Positions 16,740 through 28,530 of a stretch of 64,000 bases of DNA are shown here, one piece after another (the first letter of the stretch is position 1; every line of letters starts with the position of its first letter). The stretch is from positions 124,001 to 188,000 of the forward strand of contig NZ_RQRS01000003.1 in NCBI RefSeq assembly GCF_004335085.1, written 5' to 3'. Position numbers and translations under genes: made by a program. Origin of the DNA: Pedobacter nototheniae (lineage in GTDB: Bacteria; Bacteroidota; Bacteroidia; Sphingobacteriales; Sphingobacteriaceae). The notes under the pieces were generated by a model, which worked only from the letters and a program-made list of their open reading frames with translations, searched no databases and was not told the DNA's origin.

Positions 16740-16934
16740 TTAGTCGTTTGAGTCATCATCATCCAAATCTAATTCGTATGATGGTCTGGATGCTTCATCG
16801 GCTTGTTCAAGCATATCTTTATCATGTTCTATGCTTACATCATCGCCGCTAATTTCCTCAATCCCATCAACACCATCTTCTCTGCGTAAAGCATCATTCG
16901 GATCGTCCGAATAGTTATCTTTTGGGTCTATCAT
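16740..16934 (-). CDS. Small acidic protein, function unknown
   Basis: This 64-residue protein is strongly acidic. It is rich in Asp and Glu, with one central stretch (DGVDGIEEISGDDVSIEHDKD) and an LDLDDDDSND C-terminus. It has no signal peptide, Cys or hydrophobic segment, so it is probably disordered and cytoplasmic. Reasons to accept it are an ATG start, its position directly before a strong terminator, and a biased composition that random frames rarely give. I cannot assign a family. Confidence 0.65.
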   Translation of the reverse strand: MIDPKDNYSDDPNDALRREDGVDGIEEISGDDVSIEHDKDMLEQADEASRPSYELDLDDDDSND

Positions 16935-16991
16935 AACATTTATATTTTATTTAACATAAGTGTTTTAAACTCGAAATTGTTTTAGAAAACG

Positions 16992-18692
16992 TTATAAACC
17001 ATCACCAAATTTATAATATGGAGCAATACTAACTGGCAACTTTCCTGATGGCACCAATCTATTATTAATTACTGCGGCAGCGGATATTTGCATGTAGTCT
17101 TCTTTTTGGTAGGCTACAACCAAGCCTTTACTTTTTTCTAATCCTGGTAAACTCGCTAAATTATAAGGATTAGCAAATAATGCGAAAACAGCTTTTTTTC
17201 CTGCTAATTCAGTAATGAAGTTTTTAACCCCAGCGTTTAAAGGGATATTGTTTGCAGGCCTCGATCGGCTATCGTGAATCCCTACGATAACTTGATCAAA
17301 TGCACCAATTTCTCTTGCTATATTAGAAATTTGGCTTGCGGTAGCATCTTTATCTAATACATAATAAACGGAATTGTAATAACCTTTTGATATTTCTTTC
17401 TGGAAAAGCGTTACCGATGGTACACCAATGCTAATAATAGCCGTTCTTCTAATCGGGATCAGGTTTTTAATATAATCCTTACCTTTTAATAAAGTAACAG
17501 AAGCATTTGCAAGTTCTTGTACAAGTGCGTTGCTGGCTTTACGATTAACATCTGCAACTACATTTTGTGTAACTACTGTATCTCTTTTGTATAATCCTGC
17601 CCAATATTTAGCTGTTAAAATTTTACGTACGCTGGCATCAATCACTTTCATGTCAATTCTATCTTGTCTTACAGCTTTACGCACAAGCTTAATAGCTCTT
17701 TCGCTGTTTTCAGAAAGCTCCAAAATATCATTGCCTGCAATAATTCCCATTAAATCCGCTTCGCCATCTTTAAAGTATTTTACTACGCCTTTCATATCCA
17801 TAGCATCAGAAATAATTAACCCTTTAAAACCTAATTTCTCTTTTAAAATGCCAGTAATAATCGGTTTAGATAGGGTTGAAGGCAAGTTTGGTGTATTATC
17901 TAAGGCAGGAATATTCATATGTGCTACCATAATACCTGATGCACCTTGCTTAATTAATTCTTTAAATGGGTACATTTCTAAAGTATCCAAACGGGTTGCA
18001 CTAAAATTTAGTTGTGGTAAGTCGTAATGCGAATCTACATCTGTATCGCCATGCCCAGGAAAATGTTTAAGAGTGGTTAATAAGCCTCCATCTTGCATGC
18101 CTTTCATGTAAGCGCCAACTTTTGCAGCCACATTGTATTTATTTTCTCCGAAAGAGCGGTAGTTAATCACCGGGTTTTTTGGATTATTATTTACATCAGC
18201 ATCAGGTGCTAAATTCATTTGCATCCCCATACGCTTGTAATCTTTGGCAACTTCAAGCCCCATTTTATAAAGAAGTTCTTTATTTTGAATGGCTCCCAAT
18301 GTCATTTGGTAAGGAAAAGAAATGGTACTATCCAAACGCATACCCAATCCCCATTCTCCATCATTTGAAATAATTAAGGGCACACGACTTACTTTTTGGT
18401 ACGCATTTGTTACTGCTGCCTGCCTGCCTGGCCCACCTTGGAAAAATACAACTCCCCCAAGTTGTTCCTTTTTAATAACTAACCCAACGGAGTCAGCGTA
18501 TTTTTTGCCCAGATTGGTATGCGCTCGTACAAAAAACATTTGTGCAATACGCTCTCTTCGGTTTAATTTATTAAAAACAGAATCAACCCACTTAGGTTGA
18601 TTGGCTAACATTTCTAAATACGTTTTTTGCTGTGCAATGCCCGAAAAAGCGGCAGAGCATAAAATAACAAGGATAATTAAGTTTTTTCTCAC
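16992..18692 (-). CDS. Secreted glycoside hydrolase family 3 protein (beta-N-acetylhexosaminidase-like)
   Basis: GH3 enzymes of this branch remove N-acetylglucosamine or related sugars, often during peptidoglycan recycling. The GH3 signature KHFPGHGDTDVDSH lies near residues 210-225. The nucleophile Asp is in GLIISDAMDMKGV near 295-300. A GH3 C-terminal domain follows. A signal peptide (RKNLIILVILCSAAFSGIAQ) fits a GTG start at 18692, giving 566 residues. The frame also opens at an ATG 14 codons upstream (18734), but that would put a polar stretch before the signal peptide. Many Bacteroidota relatives carry an extra C-terminal beta-lactamase domain, which is absent here. The gene stands alone. 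Confidence 0.88.
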   Translation of the reverse strand: MRKNLIILVILCSAAFSGIAQQKTYLEMLANQPKWVDSVFNKLNRRERIAQMFFVRAHTNLGKKYADSVGLVIKKEQLGGVVFFQGGPGRQAAVTNAYQKVSRVPLIISNDGEWGLGMRLDSTISFPYQMTLGAIQNKELLYKMGLEVAKDYKRMGMQMNLAPDADVNNNPKNPVINYRSFGENKYNVAAKVGAYMKGMQDGGLLTTLKHFPGHGDTDVDSHYDLPQLNFSATRLDTLEMYPFKELIKQGASGIMVAHMNIPALDNTPNLPSTLSKPIITGILKEKLGFKGLIISDAMDMKGVVKYFKDGEADLMGIIAGNDILELSENSERAIKLVRKAVRQDRIDMKVIDASVRKILTAKYWAGLYKRDTVVTQNVVADVNRKASNALVQELANASVTLLKGKDYIKNLIPIRRTAIISIGVPSVTLFQKEISKGYYNSVYYVLDKDATASQISNIAREIGAFDQVIVGIHDSRSRPANNIPLNAGVKNFITELAGKKAVFALFANPYNLASLPGLEKSKGLVVAYQKEDYMQISAAAVINNRLVPSGKLPVSIAPYYKFGDGL

Positions 18693-18902
18693 GTGTGTTT
18701 TGTTGTCTATCTGATGTGCTAAATTAGTAATCAAAAGCTCAATTAAACAAAAACCAGTCCATGTAATTAATTTTATACATTAAAATCTTGAAATTATAAG
18801 CTCAAAAGGTCAGATAAAAGAAAATAAAAACATAATGCTCCAACCTATGGTTGTATAATAAAGCGCTCCTTGTAATTCAGTATTAAATTAAATTATAAAG
18901 CC

Positions 18903-19082
18903 ATGAAAAACACAACCACACCAAAAAACAACCCTACAACCCAGGGCAGTTCAATAGCTGATAGAGCCAATCATGATGTAAAAACAGATAAAAAAATTCA
19001 GGGTATTACTAATGGCGGCGGACAGCGTTCTGATCAAACTTCGAATAAAGATAACGAGCGGAAACGCGAAAATAAAAATTAG
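18903..19082 (+). CDS. Small hydrophilic protein, function unknown
   Basis: This 59-codon frame begins MKNTTTPKNNP and ends RKRENKN. It is hydrophilic, rich in Asn, Thr, Lys and Gln, and probably disordered. I support it because it starts with ATG, is preceded by AT-rich DNA, ends just before a terminator-like inverted repeat, and its composition is coherent along its length. I recognise no family. It could be a stress-type disordered protein, but nothing shown here proves that. Confidence 0.5.
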   Translation: MKNTTTPKNNPTTQGSSIADRANHDVKTDKKIQGITNGGGQRSDQTSNKDNERKRENKN

Positions 19083-19091
19083 AAAAATTGC

Positions 19092-19143
19092 CTCCTGAAC
19101 TTGGTGGATGACTCAGATGATTTCATTTCGACAAGTTCAGGAG
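19092..19143. repeat. REP-like inverted repeat between convergent genes
   Basis: A 12-bp perfect inverted repeat (CTCCTGAACTTG at 19092-19103, CAAGTTCAGGAG at 19132-19143) with a 28-base centre lies between the 59-codon gene and dinB. It shares the core GAACTTG/CAAGTTC with the element at 53521-53573 and may also act as a terminator. Confidence 0.6.
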
Positions 19144-19162
19144 ATAAAAAACTATTTCAATA

Positions 19163-19693
19163 TTATCTGGCATTTACATTGTAATAATTATAATCCGTCA
19201 TTGGAGCTCCCACAATGCCTAAATTGTGGCAAATTGTAATAACCTGCCCGCGGTGGTAAGTGCTGTGATTAAAAACCTGCATTACATATTCAAAGTTTTG
19301 AAAGTTAGAGTGGAACCAAGGGCTTTGAACAAAAACATTTTCCTCGAGCGCTACGGTTTCCATATCGTGGATATAATTAGCTAATGTTTCGGATTGTTGA
19401 AGTAGTAAGTCAAATATTTCTTCCACATCGCATTTGTAATCTATTCTTAAAAAATCTGTTTTACTAATTACAGAAAACCAAAATTCTTGAGTTTGCAAAA
19501 TATGAATTAAGGTTGCCTTAACGCTTTTAAAACTCGATTTTACTTCTTGTTCTAATAAGACTAAAGATTGCTTTTTAAGCCAATTTACAAGCGTCATATT
19601 TGCCCAAAAATTATAATTGGCGTAATTCTTCATTAATTCAGTAATGGCATCTCTTTTAAATAGAGTTGTTGATTGTAATTGTTCCTGTATCAT
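19163..19693 (-). CDS. DinB family protein
   Basis: This 176-residue protein has the four-helix DinB/YfiT-like fold. Metal-binding His positions typical of the family appear in LIHILQTQEFWF near residues 65-76 and in FNHSTYHRGQVI near 139-150. The N-terminal YANYNFWANMTLVNWL is also characteristic. DinB proteins are cytoplasmic and many act as thiol-dependent transferases, with substrates seldom known. The start is an ATG at 19693. It follows the Rossmann-protein gene by 84 bases on the same strand. Confidence 0.88.
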   Translation of the reverse strand: MIQEQLQSTTLFKRDAITELMKNYANYNFWANMTLVNWLKKQSLVLLEQEVKSSFKSVKATLIHILQTQEFWFSVISKTDFLRIDYKCDVEEIFDLLLQQSETLANYIHDMETVALEENVFVQSPWFHSNFQNFEYVMQVFNHSTYHRGQVITICHNLGIVGAPMTDYNYYNVNAR

Positions 19694-19777
19694 AGTTTTT
19701 ATTTGTTTCTACAAAATAACTACAGGCAACTGACAACCCTATGGCAGTCTGAAATAGAATAGAAAAATTAATTTTAA

Positions 19778-20443
19778 CTATGCTTTCGCCATTGCAATAA
19801 TGTCATTCCCTTCTAAAATCCGTCTTTCATTTTTACGGTCAAGTGTATTAATCATTGCTAAACTTAATTCTTCCATGGTACAAAAACCCTTAGGATATAT
19901 TGCCCTTCCAATAGGAAATAACCAAGTAATATATTTATAGAATTTGTGCGTATGTTTTAATCCTTTAGTAGGTTTAATAAAGCCAGGGCGGAAATTAAAT
20001 ACTTGTTCAAGGGGTAATTTCATTAAATCATTTTCTGTTTTGCCCTTTACGCGTGCCCAGGCAGTTCTTCCTTTTTCGGTACTATCTGTGCCACCTCCGG
20101 ATATATAACAAAAAGTCATATCTTCATTTAACCTGCTTAAAGTTTTGGCTACATGCATGGTTAAAGTGTAGGTCATTTTATAATATTCATCTTCAGCAAC
20201 TCCAACGGAGGTTATTCCTAAACAGAAAAAACAGGCATTATATCCAATAAGATCTTTTTCAATGGGTGAAAAATCAAAAAAATCAGCATGAATAACTTCC
20301 TTCAATTTGGGGTGGCTATAACCCGAGGGCTTACGATTAATTATTAGAACACTATCTATTTTTGGGTTTTGTAAGCATTCATGAAGCACGCCTTCGCCAA
20401 CCATTCCAGTGGTGCCGGTAATAATTACATTTTTTCCTGTCAT
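19778..20443 (-). CDS. NAD(P)-binding Rossmann-fold epimerase-like protein
   Basis: This 221-residue protein starts with a nucleotide-binding loop (VIITGTTGMVGEGVLHECL, residues 6-24) of the extended short-chain dehydrogenase / NAD(P)H-binding group. SGGGTD near 114-119 and ARVKGKTENDLMKLP near 129-143 are typical of the group of small NAD-dependent epimerase homologues related to HTATIP2 (TIP30)-like proteins. The substrate is unknown. It follows the CarboxypepD-like gene by only 15 bases, so the two are probably cotranscribed. Confidence 0.82.
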   Translation of the reverse strand: MTGKNVIITGTTGMVGEGVLHECLQNPKIDSVLIINRKPSGYSHPKLKEVIHADFFDFSPIEKDLIGYNACFFCLGITSVGVAEDEYYKMTYTLTMHVAKTLSRLNEDMTFCYISGGGTDSTEKGRTAWARVKGKTENDLMKLPLEQVFNFRPGFIKPTKGLKHTHKFYKYITWLFPIGRAIYPKGFCTMEELSLAMINTLDRKNERRILEGNDIIAMAKA

Positions 20444-20458
20444 ATTCGATTTTAATAA

Positions 20459-21202
20459 CTAATCAGGCTTTTTAAATTCTGTGAAGCTCTGTTTTATATA
20501 GGTCATAATTTCATAGTCATTCATTTTCCTGATTTCTGAAACTGTTGGTCTATATTTCTGTATGAAATTTTTGAGTGCATCTCCTTTCAGCCCCGTAATT
20601 GAAGTAACGGTTTCTGCCGAAAAATGCTTTTCAATATACTGTTGATCTTCGAGAATTTTTTGAGTTTTTTGAAGAGTTGTAGAGTCCGTTTTTTTAGTTT
20701 TAAATAAGTTTACCACTCTTAATAAATCTACAGTAGCAATGCTAGAAGTGGAGTTGGAAACTAGCCCAGCAAAGTCAGACTTATCACGTAATCCCTTTTC
20801 AACAAGAACATTTCCAAGGATAGGCTTTTCGTACGTTTCCATATCTGCATATTCTTTTTGCAGTTTCTGGATAGCTTTTGTATAATCCTTGCGTGCGCTA
20901 ACGGTTACATCACTTAAATCTATAGAAATTGGAGTAAGATAAATCAAAACTGAATCGCCCTGACCAGGCATAATTTCATAAGGTTGATACCCCATATGCC
21001 TGATTATAATTTTTTCGGTACCCTTAATTCTGGTTAACTTAAACTTGCCATTCATAGCTGTTTGGGTGCGTTGGTTGCCATAAATAACAACTGCATTTAC
21101 TGCAGGCTGTTTTGTAAAACGATCCAATGCTTGTCCGTTTAGTTGCTGTGCATAAGCCTGAACAGAAAAGATAGTTATTGCGAGTGATAAAAGATATTTC
21201 AT
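20459..21202 (-). CDS. Secreted CarboxypepD_reg-like domain protein
   Basis: This 247-residue protein has a signal peptide (residues 1-18, MKYLLSLAITIFSVQAYA). An N-terminal carboxypeptidase-regulatory-like beta domain follows (QLNGQALDRFTKQPAVNAVV, then RIKGTEKIIIRHMGYQPYEI). Then come a DVTVSARKDYT linker and a helical C-terminal half ending in YEIMTYIKQSFTEFKKP. The tandem pair at 35054-36493 has the same layout and a matching C-terminal YDxxxYIKxS motif, so all three belong to one family. Such proteins are thought to sit in the periplasm or outer membrane, but the function is unknown. Confidence 0.8.
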   Translation of the reverse strand: MKYLLSLAITIFSVQAYAQQLNGQALDRFTKQPAVNAVVIYGNQRTQTAMNGKFKLTRIKGTEKIIIRHMGYQPYEIMPGQGDSVLIYLTPISIDLSDVTVSARKDYTKAIQKLQKEYADMETYEKPILGNVLVEKGLRDKSDFAGLVSNSTSSIATVDLLRVVNLFKTKKTDSTTLQKTQKILEDQQYIEKHFSAETVTSITGLKGDALKNFIQKYRPTVSEIRKMNDYEIMTYIKQSFTEFKKPD

Positions 21203-21279
21203 GGCGACAAGATGTTAAACGAAGTTACATTATAAAAAATTGGCAATCATAAATTTAACAGAACTTAACGCAATATGTT

Positions 21280-21639
21280 TTAATGCGATAATGGTATATT
21301 CATTAAGTAGCTCGTTAGCTTTGATATTAATCCATTTTCCATTTCAAATACATCGCAAAATACAAGCTTAATTACCTCTCCATCCTTCTTTTTTGTTACA
21401 ACACGGCCTTCAGCAATTACAACATTATTACTTTCTGTTAATCTGCTTACTGTTATTTCTGGCGGGCTAATAAAAAGTTCATTTTCAATTTCCTGATCGA
21501 AGGCTTCTTTACCCGTTTTTAAATAAACCCCCGGGAGTTCCCAAATTACATTATCGGTAAGACAGGCTAAAATTTTTGAGTGATTATTGGTGTTAAATCC
21601 ATCAATATATTTATTTACTGTTTCCTTATTGGAGCTCAT
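21280..21639 (-). CDS. SnoaL/NTF2-like protein
   Basis: This 119-residue protein has the NTF2-like cone fold layout. It has an N-terminal helix pair (KETVNKYIDGFNTNNHSKIL), then LTDNVIWELPGVY, a GKEAFDQEI helix and a C-terminal sheet (VVIAEGRVVTKKKDGEVIK, FCDVFEMENGLISKLTSYL). Family members are small-molecule isomerases, hydrolases or binding proteins. Nothing here shows the ligand. It has no signal peptide, unlike the NTF2-like lipoprotein at 39594-40040. It stands between the Rph gene and the CarboxypepD-like gene, both on the same strand. Confidence 0.85.
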   Translation of the reverse strand: MSSNKETVNKYIDGFNTNNHSKILACLTDNVIWELPGVYLKTGKEAFDQEIENELFISPPEITVSRLTESNNVVIAEGRVVTKKKDGEVIKLVFCDVFEMENGLISKLTSYLMNIPLSH

Positions 21640-21707
21640 AGCGTGCTGTAATTTAATTCATTATATAAATATATCGTTTTACAAACTAATATTATGCAAG
21701 AAACGCT

Positions 21708-25369
<3,662 letters not shown>

Positions 25370-26173
25370 TTAAATTTGTGAAGTGGTTAACCCAAATTTT
25401 TCTTTAAACGAAGTATAGAAATGAGAAATGTTTTCGAAGCCTAAATCCAAATAAAAATTGGTTGGTTTCTGTTTTTTTTGTTTGATTAAATAATGGGCTT
25501 CATCCAAACGTTTTGCCAGCAACCATTGTTTTGGCGATATGTTGAATGTTTTAGTAAAATCACGTTTAAAACCCGAAAGACTTCTGCCAGTAAGCTTTGC
25601 AAAGGATTCTACCGTTATATTAAACATATAATTTTTGTTCATAAATTCCTCCAAATCCATTTTGTAAGGTTCAGAAAAATCGAATAATATTTGTTTAAAA
25701 TTAGGATTGTACTGTAGTAATAATTCTATCGCTTCCCTGATTTTTAAATCTGCCAATCTTGCTGTTGCCTCTTTTTTCTTGTTGATGTAGGGTGCTAGTG
25801 AAACGAAATAATTTTGCAGAAAATCGTCGGGTTCAAAAATTAATTTCTCTTTATCGACATATTTTTTATCAACCACGATTTTATTTTCCAAGGCATATTG
25901 TTGCAAGGTGTCCTTATCTAATGTAATCGATAATAACTGGTATTTCCCTGATTTTGAAGGATATTTAATTGTTCTTACCAATTGATTTTTCTGAACCAAT
26001 ACGATGGTATTTTCAGGAATGACCATATTTCCATCTGCGTTGAAAGCGTGTGTTTCTCCAGACAATTGAAATACTAAAAAATGCTCGGGGGTAAATTCTT
26101 CAGTTCCTCTGTGCTTTTCAAAAGCACAGGAATAGACCAACTTATCAAAAATAATTTCACGCATTGTTTCCAT
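25370..26173 (-). CDS. AraC family transcriptional regulator
   Basis: This 267-residue protein has an N-terminal sensing region (residues 1-150) and a C-terminal AraC/XylS DNA-binding domain. The latter has two helix-turn-helix units near 175-265, with LTGRSLSGFKRDFTKTF as the first recognition region and LGFENISHFYTSFKEKFG as the second. The ligand is unknown. It follows the GlcG-like gene by 19 bases on the same strand and probably forms a transcription unit with it. It may control the GlcG-like gene and the SDR upstream, which is inferred from position only. Confidence 0.9.
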   Translation of the reverse strand: METMREIIFDKLVYSCAFEKHRGTEEFTPEHFLVFQLSGETHAFNADGNMVIPENTIVLVQKNQLVRTIKYPSKSGKYQLLSITLDKDTLQQYALENKIVVDKKYVDKEKLIFEPDDFLQNYFVSLAPYINKKKEATARLADLKIREAIELLLQYNPNFKQILFDFSEPYKMDLEEFMNKNYMFNITVESFAKLTGRSLSGFKRDFTKTFNISPKQWLLAKRLDEAHYLIKQKKQKPTNFYLDLGFENISHFYTSFKEKFGLTTSQI

Positions 26174-26192
26174 ATTACAAATATCTTAAATT

Positions 26193-26594
26193 TTAATTGA
26201 GTACAATGGCTCCTGCGGTTGCAATTTCTTTGTCTTGCTCTGGCGAACCGCCCGAAGATCCGATGGCTCCAATGATATTGCCTTCTCTATTTTTAATGAC
26301 GACACCACCTGCAATGGTCAATAATCCGTCGTTTGAATTTAACATTCCGTAACCGTGCATGTTTGCTCCAGAAACGATGGTTCCCACTATGTCACTATCT
26401 GCACCAAACATTACGGCAGTTTTGGCTTTTTTTTCGGCAAATTCTATCACGCCAAAAACGCTGTCTAATCTTGCAAATGCAACCAAATGTCCACCTGCAT
26501 CTACCACGGCAATGCTTACAGGAATGTTTAACGCTTTTGCTTTTTCTATGGAAGCACTTAATGCTTTTGTTGCTTCGTTATAATTGATGTTCAT
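26193..26594 (-). CDS. GlcG/HbpS family heme-degrading-domain-like protein
   Basis: This 133-residue protein has the GlcG/HbpS fold signature. It shows an N-terminal EATKALSASIEKAKALNIPV, then VAVVDAGGHLVAFARLD at 25-41, EFAEKKAKTAVMFG, and the Gly-rich C-terminus GGVVIKNREGNIIGAIGSSGG ending EQDKEIATAG. Members include heme- or cobalamin-binding proteins and proteins of glycolate or diol loci, so the ligand cannot be named. It lacks a signal peptide. It is followed by the AraC gene and preceded at 207 bases by an SDR. Confidence 0.88.
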   Translation of the reverse strand: MNINYNEATKALSASIEKAKALNIPVSIAVVDAGGHLVAFARLDSVFGVIEFAEKKAKTAVMFGADSDIVGTIVSGANMHGYGMLNSNDGLLTIAGGVVIKNREGNIIGAIGSSGGSPEQDKEIATAGAIVLN

Positions 26595-26699
26595 CTTTTT
26601 TTAAATTTTAATTTTACCGATTTCTTGAATTTATTTGAATTAAATTTTTGACAGCAAATTTCTCGCAGCCCGATATGAACGTAGCTCTTTTATGAGGAA

Positions 26700-26720
26700 C
26701 CCTTCGACAAGCTCAGGATA
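26700..26720. repeat. Copy of the dispersed CTTCGACAAGCTCAGG repeat
   Basis: CCCTTCGACAAGCTCAGGAT lies in the gap between the SDR and GlcG-like genes. It is nearly identical to 15359-15378. It has no inverted partner here. Confidence 0.5.
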
Positions 26721-26756
26721 AATTCTAGGTGGAAAAGTTGCCCAAATTGCTTGATT

Positions 26757-26789
26757 AAAAAAAAAGTACAGTCTTCTGAACTGCACTTT
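26757..26789 (-). terminator. Rho-independent terminator of the SDR gene
   Basis: The 10-bp stem (AAAGTACAGT at 26763-26772 with ACTGCACTTT at 26780-26789) has one G-U pair in the minus-strand RNA. It is followed on that strand by a run of about nine T. It lies just past the SDR stop at 26802. Confidence 0.8.
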
Positions 26790-26801
26790 CTGAAATTTTA
26801 T

Positions 26802-27593
26802 TTAGCTTTTTGCCGTCCAAGCGTCTGCCTGCAAATGTTTTACAAAATCTTCGGTTTCTTTAGGATGTACATTTCTGAAGTTTGGATTTTCGTCCAAAAC
26901 CACATCAACAATACAATCTGCCATAGATTGTGGGTCTAACTGGTTCGCCAAAGCTTCGGCAGCTCCGTCAAAAACAGACGAGGGAGTGAAATTGATCTCA
27001 GGATTGTACCAACGGCTGGCAGTATCCGCACCACGGTCGTTAAAGCCAGTCCCAAAAACGCCCGGATTACAAGTTGCGATCTTGATGTTGAATGATGCTA
27101 ATTCTGCTTTCAAACCTTCGGCGATTGAACCCATTGCGTGTTTGGATGCACAATAAGCGGCACAATAAGGAACCGTCCATAATTCGCCCATAGAAGTTGT
27201 GAATACGATTTTGCCCGGTCTTTTTTCATCAATAAATTTCTTGATGAAACCTTGTGCCAACTGCAATCCACCGAAAACATTTACGTCAAACATCGAACGT
27301 ATTAAATCTAAAGGTTGCTCCGCAACTGGACCAGCTTCCATAATTCCGGCGTTGCTGATTAGAATATCGATGTCGTATTTTTGGGTGATGTAAGCGATGT
27401 CTCTGGCATTGGTTACATCCAATTTATCCACAGTCAATTCTATTCCTTGCTCTTTGGCTTCCCTTATCAAGCCGCTCATTTGCGGATAAACTTGTGCCGT
27501 TGCAATTACTTTGTGTCCTCGTTTTGCTAAATCAAAAGCGACGATTTTTCCAAATCCACTTGCAGCTCCTGTAATTAAAATTCTCTTACTCAT
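26802..27593 (-). CDS. Short-chain dehydrogenase/reductase (classical SDR)
   Basis: This is a 263-residue NAD(P)-dependent oxidoreductase. It has the cofactor loop TGAASGFGK (residues 8-16), NAGIM near 85, the catalytic Ser in VFTTSMGELW near 133, and the YxxxK pair in YCASKHAMGSIAEG near 145-150. Substrate-side residues give no clear specificity. A terminator follows it. It is separated by 207 bases from the GlcG-like gene, so a separate transcript is likely. On its upstream side lies the decayed, IS-like region. Confidence 0.9.
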   Translation of the reverse strand: MSKRILITGAASGFGKIVAFDLAKRGHKVIATAQVYPQMSGLIREAKEQGIELTVDKLDVTNARDIAYITQKYDIDILISNAGIMEAGPVAEQPLDLIRSMFDVNVFGGLQLAQGFIKKFIDEKRPGKIVFTTSMGELWTVPYCAAYCASKHAMGSIAEGLKAELASFNIKIATCNPGVFGTGFNDRGADTASRWYNPEINFTPSSVFDGAAEALANQLDPQSMADCIVDVVLDENPNFRNVHPKETEDFVKHLQADAWTAKS

Positions 27594-27875
27594 ATTTTTA
27601 TATTTAAAACTTATAGTACGAATATAGACTATATAGCCATAGAATTAGTTGGTAGGAGGCTCAATTTTAGGTTGGTAGGAGGCTCAGTGTGTTTATTGAA
27701 TAGGTTGAGATTTGACAGGGTGCATCTTGTCAACTTGTTTTTGGATGAGCGTTTTGTTACAATTACAGCTAACTCGGAAATATACCAAATAAAAAAAATA
27801 CGTTATTGAAAAACTACATTTATTTGCATTTAAGTAATGTTTGCTAATTTCTAGACTTGCATTTTTAAGTAGGCA

Positions 27876-27948
27876 TTTCGGCAAAAATGACCGCCCACTC
27901 CGCATTTAAACTGTCACCCAGTTTCGCTTTAAAGTGACCACCTGTTCC
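27876..27948 (-). repeat. Imperfect 23-bp tandem repeats resembling an IS21-family end
   Basis: On the minus strand three consecutive 23-bp units read AGGTGGTCACTTTAAAGCGA.., TGGGTGACAGTTTAAATGCG.. and TGGGCGGTCATTTTTGCCGA... Spaced units with a GGTCA-TTTAAA-GCGAAA core are how IS21-family ends in Bacteroidota look, from memory. No istA or istB gene adjoins. Confidence 0.45.
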
Positions 27949-28420
27949 GGGACAAACCGACCGTTCTGATCTTTCGATAAGCTTTTTTCACGACTGGTTT
28001 CAGGGACAATTTTTCAATTTCTGCATAAAATTAAGACTCTTGGGAGCATATCTATAATTCGGAGTGGCTATGGTCGTTTCGCTATTTTGTAGGAATTATG
28101 GCGTTTTTTTTTGAGCGTTCCAGTACCTGCGAATGGATTTTGATCTTTAGGAAGATCTGAATTATCAGCCTACGGATATTTCATATCAATACTTCGCTAA
28201 AACCCTCAAGCTTCAATCTTTCCAAAATCAAGGAATTGCTTTATTTTGCTTAAGTTGCGGGTTTAACGTTACAGGAATGCCTCAATAGTCGACAGTGTTC
28301 TTTCCCGTAAAGACCCACGCAAAATCCTTTGGTTTTGCAGACCACAAATGAGTGGGAGAGAAATATGGTAATACTAGATATGAACAATTGGTGTTGTTTC
28401 GAGGTTTATTGTGTGAGCAA

Positions 28421-28464
28421 GAAAGGGCAAACAGAAGAAATTTTCGTTTGCCCTTTCTTTTTTT
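28421..28464 (+). terminator. Strong hairpin with T-run
   Basis: The 12-bp perfect stem GAAAGGGCAAAC (28421-28432) / GTTTGCCCTTTC (28446-28457) is followed by seven T on the plus strand. No plus-strand gene precedes it now, which fits loss of a gene. It may also help end the minus-strand SDR transcript. Confidence 0.65.
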
Positions 28465-28530
28465 ACCACTAATTGACTGTTAATTAGTATTGGATGTCGT
28501 AAATTGATTCTCTTTTGGAGGAAAGATACC

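Larger units (their letters stand above)
27594..28530. other. Decayed intergenic region with IS21-like end and a terminator
   Basis: No intact gene is visible in this stretch of about 0.9 kb. It contains three imperfect 23-bp repeats typical of an IS21-family end (separate entry), short broken frames on both strands, and a strong hairpin near 28421. It reads as remnant DNA left by a mobile element. I could not identify a transposase fragment by eye. Confidence 0.45.

Noticed and set aside
27693..27905. 70-codon frame on the minus strand in the decayed region
   Set aside because: It ends inside the IS21-like repeats, has no recognisable domain, and its composition is that of random AT-rich sequence.
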